DNA of 64,000 nt, taken from positions 372,001 through 436,000 of the forward strand of contig CAWIDU010000001.1 of assembly GCA_963835055.1 (NCBI GenBank), written 5' to 3'. The notes below the pieces were generated by a model that was not told the origin of the DNA, did not search any database, and saw only the letters and a list, made by a program, of their open reading frames with translations. A program made the translations under genes and the position numbers. Numbering within the stretch: position 1 is the stretch's first letter; each line of letters starts with the position of its first letter. Below are positions 27,301 through 35,200 of the stretch, one piece after another. The stretch is from CAWIDU01 sp963835055. GTDB lineage: Bacteria > Patescibacteriota > Saccharimonadia > Saccharimonadales > UBA4665.

Positions 27301-29200
27301 CAGTGTCGGCATCGGCACAACTACTCCGGCTGCTGCCCTGGATGTCCGGGGCACCATTCTCCAGAACGGCAACCAGGTTTGTGATGAGTCTGGCAACTGC
27401 TCAGGTTCCTCCGCCACCCTGCAAGACGCCTACAACAATGCTTCTACCCCAGCCGACATTACTACCACTTCGTCATCAAAAGGTATCGTTTTCGCTGCTG
27501 GGTCAGGGGATGATTCCACGGCTCTATTCCAAGTCCAGAATGCAGCTGGTGCCTCAGTGTTTAACGTTGATACGACCGATCAGCGGGTTGATGTTGGTAG
27601 CACTGGTACGGCAACTGGGCAACTTTATGTGTCTGGCACTGTTGCCACCGGGGTGGCTGGTAGCGTGGCCACCGGCACCTTCCCATACGCTGTCTACGTC
27701 CAAGACCGCTACGCCTACGTAGCTAATTCCAGTGCTAACACCCTTGGCATCTACGATGTTTCCAATCCTGCCAGCCCAGCCAGTGTCGGCAGCGTGGCCA
27801 CCGGCACTAGCCCGAAGTCCGTCTACGTCCAAGGCCGCTACGCTTATGTGGCGAACAATAGCTCTAACACCTTACAAATTTTCGACGTCAGCAACCCAAC
27901 CAGCCCTAGCAGCGTTGGTAGCGTGTCGACTGGCACCGCCCCACAGTCCGTCTACGTCCAAGGCCGCTACGCCTATGTGGCAAACTTTAACGGCAACAGC
28001 CTTCAAATCTTCGACGTCAGTAACCCGGCCAGCCCGGTCAGTGTTGGCAACGTGTCAACCGGTGCTAGCTCGAGTCCGTTCTCCGTCTACGTCCAAGGCC
28101 GCTATGCCTACGTGGCGGATTTCGGAACTAGCAACGTCCAAATCTTCGACGTCAGTAACCCCGCCAGCCCCAGCAGTGTTGGCAGCGTAACTACCGGCAG
28201 TGCGCCACACGCTGTCTACGTCCAAGGTCGCTACGCCTATGTCGTCAAATCAAGTGGTAACAGCCTTCAGATCTTCGACGTCAGCAACCCAACCAGCCCT
28301 AGCAGCGTTGGTAGCGTATCGACTGGCAATAATCCAAGCTCCGTCTATGTCCAGGGTCGCTACGCCTATGTGGCCGAGGGAAGTGCCAAGGCCCTCGAAA
28401 TCTTCGACGTCAGCAATCCAACCAGCCCCGCCAGCGTTGGCAGCGTGCCGAGCGGTGTTGGCACTGACCCAATCTCCGTCTATGTCCAGGGTCGCTACGC
28501 CTATGTGGCGAATGCCAGCAGTAATACTCTGTTGACCTTCGACCTCGGTGGCACCTACACCCAACAACTCCAGGCCGGAGGTATCGAAACCGGTACCCTG
28601 CAAACCGATGGCAATGCCACCTTCAACGGCGACGTCGCCCTCCAAGGTGGCCTAACAGTCGGTGCCAGCGCCGAGTTCAACGGCAACATCGGTGCCAGTG
28701 GCCAAGTATTATTCCAGAACTCTACTGATTCTACTAGCGCCTTTAAGGTCCAGAACGCGGCCGGTACCACCACTCTTATCAAAGTCGACACCACCGGCAG
28801 CGGCGCTCTGACTATCGGTGTGGCCTCGACCTTCAGTGCCACCATCACGGTTGACGGTCACATCATTACAGGCAACTCCAGCGGCACGACGACAGCTACT
28901 ATCAACGGCAATGCTGGCAGCGGCGGTAGCCCGGCCTGCTCGGTCAGTGGTGACGACACCGCTGGCCAGATCACGCTAACTACCGGTACTAGCGCCTGGG
29001 CAACCGGCACGCAATGTACTATCAACTTCGCTAACAGTTACGCCAGCGCGCCGCACCCAATCATCACCTCGGCCAGCAACGTCGATACCTCGGCAGTCAA
29101 ACCATACGTTACTTCTGGCACGGGCAGCTTCACGGTCAGTTTCATCACTGCCGATACCGCCCAGCACACCTACACCTTTAATTACTTCAACGCTCAATAA
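21368..29200 (+). CDS. Giant membrane-anchored beta-propeller/beta-roll surface protein 1, 2610 aa
   Basis: A short cytosolic part rich in Pro/Gln leads to a membrane helix at residues 55-76. Residues 174-222 are a collagen-like Gly-X-Y stalk. Residues 311-1378 hold 21 repeats of about 50 residues built on GSDGFARIAY...YARCTDADCTSP; they recur with a period of seven, consistent with three seven-bladed propellers. Residues 1438-1945 are about 28 repeats of 17 residues (NTTGYNNTAVGYSALQ), like the left-handed beta-rolls of YadA-type heads. Residues 2091-2395 are exactly seven LVIVD-type repeats (SVYVQGRYAYVA...IFDVSNP). Residues 2495-2610 are a beta-sandwich ending YFNAQ. The whole protein after the helix should be outside the cell, acting in adhesion or contact; the ligand is unknown. 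The frame is intact over 7.8 kb. The second giant gene starts 5 nt after the stop. Confidence 0.9.
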   Translation: MPPVQPEDNSLEQANQAPTSGPGFGAGTAVQSGPVDKVSQTDQRPNLFRYNRRALLITGLAMLIILLLGLAALFLGVRHGNGNTSNDSLSAKANNYAVAALPLNGVQVSSQLQVNSAEQLAINGQVQLNSGLILTPGGLPKSPVTGQFYYNQTTNTPYYYNGTQFVALSSGLQGGQGASGATGAAGAAGAAGKDGAVGAAGAAGANGATGATGPQGPAGAGSSATLQDAYDNSSTPAIVTTSSPSKGIIFGAGAGSDSTALFKVQNAAGTSLLNVDSTAGTLTTTDLLPNVAGGVTSRQNVLTAVNSTSNASEVSSMALGSDGFSRIVYVNDTSNNLDYVRCLDVDCKSTTTSTIDSSGDVAGDPVAISVGSDGFARIAYQLFDSGSSLETLAYARCTDTDCTSPVLTTIDNTQNTGYSISMALGSDGFARISYVSDSGNLYYARCTDADCSSPTLSAIDASSHATENPSSIAIGSDGFARIAYQLFDTGLDYSTLAYARCTDADCTSPVLTTVDNSQDTGYSISMALGADGFVRTAYVNSSSNLVYARCTDADCTSPVISTVDSSGDVEQNSTSIAFGSDGFARIAYGFYDSGLNLSVLGYALCTDADCTSPVLTTVDSSTNTFSPSMAIGSDGFARIGYSSSNGSDALNYARCTNVDCTGAKLTTVDSSNVNTGYSSMTLGSDGFARTAYLDTNGNLDFAVCTDVNCTSPVLTTIDGSGNVVGNPVAISIGSDGFARIAYQLFDRGLDYSTLAYARCTDADCTSPVLTTVDNSQDTGYGVAMTLGSDGFARISYSSNSANLYYARCTDADCTSPVISVVDSSGKVNGGGSSIALGSDGFARISYILFNSGLGKGVLAYARCTDANCTSPVLTTVDNSDNMAFPSMTIGSDGFARIAYLDIDNSLLKYAVCNDADCTSPTVNTVDSGVQEDAPSLALGSDGFARISYVKSENDGQLSFARCTDADCTSPITNPVTDADGIDFSSTSLALGSDGFARIAYADTDVTSHIQYAVCVNIDCSGTPALTVVNAATNTDTGYSSMALGPDGFARTAYVDNSDDLDYAICTDADCSSPIITTVDTSGKVNSYYISLSIGSDGFARIAYDLHDSNLNRWTLVYARCTDTDCTSPVITTVDNSQGTGFSVSMAIGSDGFARISYIGDDDHLYYARCTDADCTSPVIHTVDVGDNANDDGYNTSIAIGSDGFARISYDDLGGDLVYARCNDADCTSPVVTTVDSSTNVADSSMAIGSDGFARIAFDDYTNNLLKYAVCTDADCTSPTVNTVDSGVQEDAPSLALGSDGFARISYVRSGGQLAYALCTDTDCTSPTVNAVTSATGIAVSTTSLALGSDGFARITYTDTGASGYLRYVRCSTADCMATETLSGTDIGSSDSRFGQLFVGNANTQKVIIQAAADGDVALEVDDATGNPTLEIRAADSSLDDTFIGLQAGPNNTTGLENTAVGANALETNTTGNNNTALGALALETNTTGGNNTALGNIALQDNTTGYNNTAVGYSALQNNGSGYDNSALGINALNSNTTGDENVAFGVDTLQSNTSGYDNTAIGSDALQDNSSGFGNTAIGYGVLHGNNTGEGNVAIGYYSLSNNTSGFENVAIGSDALQDNSSGHSNIAIGSAALQENVTGNENIALGFGVLDLNISGSNNVGLGFQALENNDTGFSNVAFSYQALQNNTTGNDNVALASYALQNNTTGDRNIAIGQYALNSNTTASDNIAIGSGAFFSNTTGEGIAIGTQALHDNTTANGIAIGNDALYHNTTGTSNIALGDNALNTNTTGYSNTAIGYSALQANTTGANNGALGVGALQDNTTGDENVAFGVDTLQSNTTGFRNIAVDSLALQNNTTGNQNIALGYIALNSNTTGYNNNSIGVSTLENNTTGHSNNAFGAGALTDNTTGNGDTGLGDASGSANQTGSNDTFLGYQSDVGSDGLQNATAIGTYSEVDQNDSLILGCVAGTNGCTTTTSVGIGTTTPAAALDVRGTILQNGNQVCDESGNCSGSSATLQDAYNNASTPADITTTSSSKGIVFAAGSGDDSTALFQVQNAAGASVFNVDTTDQRVDVGSTGTATGQLYVSGTVATGVAGSVATGTFPYAVYVQDRYAYVANSSANTLGIYDVSNPASPASVGSVATGTSPKSVYVQGRYAYVANNSSNTLQIFDVSNPTSPSSVGSVSTGTAPQSVYVQGRYAYVANFNGNSLQIFDVSNPASPVSVGNVSTGASSSPFSVYVQGRYAYVADFGTSNVQIFDVSNPASPSSVGSVTTGSAPHAVYVQGRYAYVVKSSGNSLQIFDVSNPTSPSSVGSVSTGNNPSSVYVQGRYAYVAEGSAKALEIFDVSNPTSPASVGSVPSGVGTDPISVYVQGRYAYVANASSNTLLTFDLGGTYTQQLQAGGIETGTLQTDGNATFNGDVALQGGLTVGASAEFNGNIGASGQVLFQNSTDSTSAFKVQNAAGTTTLIKVDTTGSGALTIGVASTFSATITVDGHIITGNSSGTTTATINGNAGSGGSPACSVSGDDTAGQITLTTGTSAWATGTQCTINFANSYASAPHPIITSASNVDTSAVKPYVTSGTGSFTVSFITADTAQHTYTFNYFNAQ
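24116..24177 (+). repeat. 62-nt exact repeat between blades 12/13 and 19/20 of giant protein 1
   Basis: Identical to 25190-25251. The spacing is 1074 nt (358 codons), which equals seven blades, so the exchange kept the seven-blade register. Confidence 0.85.
25190..25251 (+). repeat. Second copy of the 62-nt repeat in giant protein 1
   Basis: Identical to 24116-24177. Flanking blade sequence is much less similar, which points to local gene conversion instead of one old duplication. Confidence 0.85.
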
Positions 29201-29205
29201 CCACC

Positions 29206-32200
29206 ATGCCACCAAACACAGACAACACCAGCCTAGAAGAAAACACCAGCCCGGATCCGTTCGGCCCAGTGGGGGCGCCAGTCGTCTCATCGGACACTGT
29301 TTCACCACTTCCTGAAGTTAGCCCTGCGCCAGGTACTGATGGGCTAGTGGTATCGGCGTCGGACAAGCCGGGCCGGCCCTCTCTCTTCCGCTACAACCGC
29401 AAAGCTCTGCTGATCACCAGCCTAGCTGTGTTGATCATTTTGCTGCTCGGTCTGGCGGCTCTTTTCTTCGGTATTCGTCATGGTAACGGTAAACCCACGC
29501 AGTCAACAACTAACAAGGCCAATAACTACGCCGTAAGCAGCTTACCACTTGGCGGAGTTCAAGTAGGCAAGCAGCTCCAGGTCAATACGACAGAGCAGCT
29601 AGTCATCAACGGCCAAGAACAGATCACCAACACTCTAGTCATCACACCCACCAGCCAACCCACCAGTCCAGTAACCGGCCAACTTTACCTAAACAGCGAC
29701 ACTAAACAGTTGAGTTACTACAACGGTACCCAGTTCATCGTCCTAGGCAGTAGTCTCCAGGGCGGTCAAGGCCCAGCTGGCGCTAACGGTACTAACGGTG
29801 CTGCTGGTGCAAATGGTGTCACTGGTGCCGCCGGCCAGGACGGAACTAACGGGGCAGTGGGGGCGACTGGTCCCACGGGGGCTACTGGCCCAACTGGTGC
29901 AACTGGTCCCCAAGGCCCAGCTGGCTCAGGTGGTGGCTCACTAACTCTCCAGAATGCCTATGACAATTCTGCTACCCCAGCTATTGTCACCACTAGCTCT
30001 CCATCAAAGGGAATTATCTTTGGTGCTGGAGCTGGCAGTGACTCGACGGCCTTATTCAAAGTCCAGAATGCTGCTGGTACCAGCTTACTGAACGTTGACA
30101 GTGTAGGTGGCACCCTGACAACTACGGATTTGCTGCCAAATGTCGATGGCAGCTTGACCCAAAATCAAAATTTCTTAACAGCCATAAGTAGTTCGAGTCA
30201 TATAAGCGGACCCGACTCCATGGCCCTGGGCAGTGACGGTTTCAGCCGTATTGCCTATGTCGACAGTGACAATAAATTGGATTACGTTCGTTGCCTGGAC
30301 ACCAATTGTAAATCAACCGTCGATTCGACCATTGATGCCTCTGGCAATGCGGCCACTAATTATGTTTCTCTGGTCATCGGCGCCGACGGCTTCGCCCGAA
30401 TTGCCTATCAACTCAGCACTGGCCTAGGCTATGCCCGCTGCACCGATGCCGATTGTACCAGCCCGGTACTGACGACTGTAGATAACAGCGAAGGTGCCGG
30501 TGATTCGATTTCCATGGCTCTCGGTAGCGACGGCTTCGCTCGGATTAGTTATGTTGGTGATGTTGATACTAACCTTCATTACGCCCGCTGTACCGATGCC
30601 GATTGTACCAGCCCCGTGCTTACTACTGTTGATTCCAGCGGTAATCTGACAGGGAATACTACAGCTATCGGTATTGGCTCTGACGGCTTCGCCCGGATTG
30701 CCTACCAACTCAATGATAGCGGCCTGGGTTATGACACTCTAGCTTACGCCCGCTGCACCGACGCCGACTGCACCAGCCCAGTGCTGACGACGGTGGATAG
30801 TAGCCAAGACACAGGTTTCGGTGTCTCTATGGCCCTAGGCTCCGACGGCTTCGCCCGGATTAGTTACGTCAGTGATAGCGGCAACTTGTACTACGCCCGC
30901 TGTACCGACGCCGACTGTACCAGCCCAGTTATCAACGCTGTTGATTCCAGCGGTGATGTCAATAGTGATGGCAGCTCGATAGCCCTCGGTCCCGACGGCT
31001 TCGCCCGGATTGCTTATGGGTTTTATGACAGCGGTTTGAACCTTTCTGTCCTAGGCTATGCCCTTTGTACCGACGCCGACTGTACCAGCCCGGTGCTGAC
31101 GACCGTAGATAGCAGCACTAATACCTTCTCCCCGTCAATGGCTATAGGCAGTGACGGCTTTGCCCGCATTAGCTACATTGGCTATTCAAGTAACACTCTC
31201 AAGTACGCCTCCTGCAGCAATGATGACTGCACCAGCGCGACACTGGCGACCATCGATAGTTCAAACAATACCGGTAACGGTTTCAACTCGATGGCCCTCG
31301 GCAGCGACGGCTTCGCCCGCACAGCTTACGTGGACCAAAATGGCAACCTGGATTTCGCCGTCTGTAACGATGATAACTGTAGCTCACCAGCGCTGACTAC
31401 CATTGATGTCTTAGGGCATGTTGATTCTAATTATGTTTCCCTCAGTATCGGCGCCGACGGCTTCGCCCGCATTGCGTACAATGTCTTCGATAGCGGACTA
31501 GGCTATAACACCGTGGACTACGCCCGCTGTACCGACGCCGACTGTACCAGCCCAGTGCTGACAACAATCGACAATAGTAATAATACGTATGAGCCTGCGA
31601 TGACTTTGGGCTCTGACGGCTTCGCCCGGATAAGTTACGGAAATAACGGCGATTTATATTATGCTCGCTGTACCGACGCCGACTGTACCAGCCCAGTGAT
31701 TAATCCTGTTGATTCCAGCAGTAATGTGGACGGGAATGGTTCGATAGCTCTTGGAGCCGACGGCTTCGTGCGGATGACCTATGCTCTCTACGATAGTGGT
31801 CTGGGTCATGACACTTTGGCCTACGCCCGCTGCACCGATGCTGACTGCACCAGTCCAGTACTATCGACTGTTGATAATAGCAGCGTAATTGCTTACTCTT
31901 CTCTGGCCGTCGCTAGTGACGGCTTCGCCCGAATTGCCTATGAAGACAATAATGGCAACCTATATTATGCCCGCTGCACCGATGCTGACTGTAGCAGCCC
32001 TGTCATTAACACTGTTGATAGCGGCTTCCAAGAGGACATTCCCTCGCTCGTTCTCGGCGCCGACGGCTTCGCCCGTATCGCTTACGTCAAATCTGGGGTG
32101 TTAGCCTATGCCCGCTGTACTGATACGGATTGCACGAGCCCTGTCACTAATTCAATCAGCAACGCTAACGGCATCGACTTCACGACCACATCTCTGGCTC

Positions 32201-35200
32201 TCGGCAGTGACGGCTTCGCCCGCATCGCATATGCCGACACTGACGACACTGACCACTTGCAGTACGCCCATTGCATTAACATCGACTGTTCTGGCACCCC
32301 GGCGCTGACAGTGGTGAATAATTCGATCAATATTGATACTGGCTACAACTCCATGGCCTTAGGTCCTGACGGCTTCGCCCGGACGGCTTACGTTGATAAT
32401 AGCGATGACCTAGACTATGCCGTCTGCACTGATGCTGACTGCAGCTCGCCAATTATTACTACCGTTGATACCTCCGGAGAGGTTAATGCGTACTATATCT
32501 CCCTAAGCATTGGCAGCGACGGCTTCGCCCGCATTGCCTACGCTCTCTATGACAGCGGACTAGGCAGGTACACATTAGCCTACGCCCGCTGCACCGACGC
32601 CGACTGCACCAGCCCAGTAATTACAACTATCGACAACACCCAGGACACCGGCTACAGCATTTCCATGGCCCTGGGCCAGGACGGCTTCGCTCGCATTAGT
32701 TATACGGATGGCAGTGGCAACCTATATTATGCCCGCTGCACCGACGCCGACTGTACCAGCCCGGTAATTAATGCCGTTGACTCCAGCGGTCAAGTTGATG
32801 ATGATGGCTTCAACACTTCTATAGCCATAGGTGCCGACGGCTTTGCCCGGATCGCTTACGCTCTCTACGACAGCGGACTGAATAGAAAAACATTGGCCTA
32901 CGCCCGCTGCACCGACGCCGACTGCACCAGTCCAGTGCTGACAACCGTGGATAATAGCAGCAACATGGATGACTATTCTATGGTTATTGGTGCTGACGGC
33001 TTCGCTCGCATCAGCTATGTCGATGCAACGAATCACGTGTTGAAATACGCTGTCTGTAACGATGCCGATTGTAGCGCCCCGACGATTAATGCGGTAGATA
33101 GTAGTATCCAAGACGATCCTACTTCGCTGGTTCTTGGCTCCGACGGCTTCGCTCGCATCAGCTATGTTAAATCTGGGGGTGGTGTGCTAGCTTTCGCTGA
33201 CTGCACCGACGCAAGTTGTTCAACCGCCACTACGAATACAATCACCGGCGCCAACAACATAGATTTCAGCATGACCCCGCTGGCCCTCGGCACCGACGGC
33301 TTCGCCCGGATCACTTACTCTGACACTGATAACGCCGGCCTTTTGCGCTATGTTCGTTGCACCAGTGTGGCTTGCGCATCGGCCGAGACTGTTAGTGGCA
33401 CCAACATCGGCACGGCAAATTCTCGTTTCGGTCAACTGTTCGTCAGTGGTGCCAACGTCCAGGGCGGGGAAACTATCGATACCAGCGGCCGGCCCAGCAA
33501 TTACGCCATCGCCATCCAGGGCGACTCGACTGGTGACCAGTACATCCAAGCCGTCGATACTACGACTGGCACCACTGTCCTAAATGTCACCTCAAGTAAC
33601 TTTACTTTCCAGCCGACTGTTGATTCTACCTCAGCTTTTACCATCAAGAATGCCTCCGGCACCGCCATCTTGACTGTCGACACCACTGACGGAGAAATCC
33701 TCCAGAACGGCAACCAAGTCTGTGACCAGTCTGGCAACTGCTCAGGTTCCTCCGCTACCTTACAAAGTGCTTACAATAATTCTTCCACACCGGCCACTAT
33801 TACCACCAGCTCATCTTCGAAAGGCATAATTATTGCTGCTGGGTCAGGTGATGACTCTTCAGCATTGTTCCAGGTTCAAAATGCCGCCGGTCAAGATTTG
33901 CTCCAGCTAGACAGCGCCAATAACAACATTATTATCGGTGGTAACAATTCCGGTGAATTGCAGCCGTGGACAACTAATGGCTACGCCTTTGGTTGCACAA
34001 CGCCGGGTTGCGGATCGCCTCTCGGGCATACCTATGACGGCGAAGCCATTACAGCCAATGGCTATATCTACGCTATCGGTGGGTGTAACAACAATGGTAA
34101 CTGTAGTCCATCGGCCGCTGTATACTCCACAAAGGTTAACGCGGACGGTTCAACCGGTGCGTGGAATCAGGGCGCAAATTCTCTACCGCAGCCTTTACAA
34201 AGTTTATCAACCGTAACGGCCAATGGCTACGTTTATGCAATAGGTGGGCTTAATGGCAGCAGCAGTCTAGTGTCAACCGTCTACTACGCCAAACTTAATG
34301 CCGACGGTTCAACCGGCGCCTGGAATACCAATGCCAATAGCTTGCCTCAGACCCTGCAGCTTGCTTCGTCGGTGGTAGCTAATGGCTACGTTTATGTTAT
34401 TGGCGGCACTCATGGAAGTAGCTTGTCAACCGTCTACTACGCCAAACTTAATGCCGACGGTTCAACCGGTGCCTGGAATACTAATACCAATAGCTTGCCT
34501 CAGCCTCTACAGCAGACTAGTGCGGTAGTCGCCAACGGTTACGTTTATACCATTGGTGGCTATAACTCTTCGAGTGATGCCCAAGCAACGGTCTATTATG
34601 CCAAATTGAACAGCGATGGATCAACAGGGGCTTGGAATACTAACAGTAATAGTCTGCCAACTCCAATTTATTTTGGTACTGCAGTCGTCGCCAACGGTTA
34701 TGTCTATGAATTAGGTGGTCAAAGCACTGGGGTTGTTAACATCGGTAATACGCTATATTATGCTCCGCTTAACTCCGATGGCACAATTGGTACCTGGTCT
34801 TCCAATGCTAACCCAATGCCGCTATCCGTCACGGGGGGCAGCTCGGTAGTGGTCAATGGTTATGTTTATTACATTGGTGGCGCAACTTATACCAATGGTG
34901 CAGTTTCCGGCGTCTACTACACCTCCACCCAACGTATCCTCGTTGGTGGTTCCCTAGATCTAGTTGGACTATCAGATGGCAACCTGAGCGATGGTGATAC
35001 CCCTGGTGTTGGTTCTGTAGGTGGCAGCCTCACAGCCGGTGACACTAACATAGTAGGTACCCTCCAAGTCCAAGGCCAAGCTAACTTCTCCCAAGGAGTA
35101 GGCATAGCTGGACCATTGAGTGTCGATGGAGCTTTGAATGTTCAAGGCACTGTTCCCACTGGTGCGACTGGCAGTGTATCAACCGGCGCCAGCACAGACC

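Noticed and set aside
21844..29308. Many minus-strand and alternate-frame ORFs inside the giant genes
   Set aside because: They mirror the repeats of the coding strand (for example Ala/Pro-rich shadows of the collagen-like part) and have no start signals of their own.
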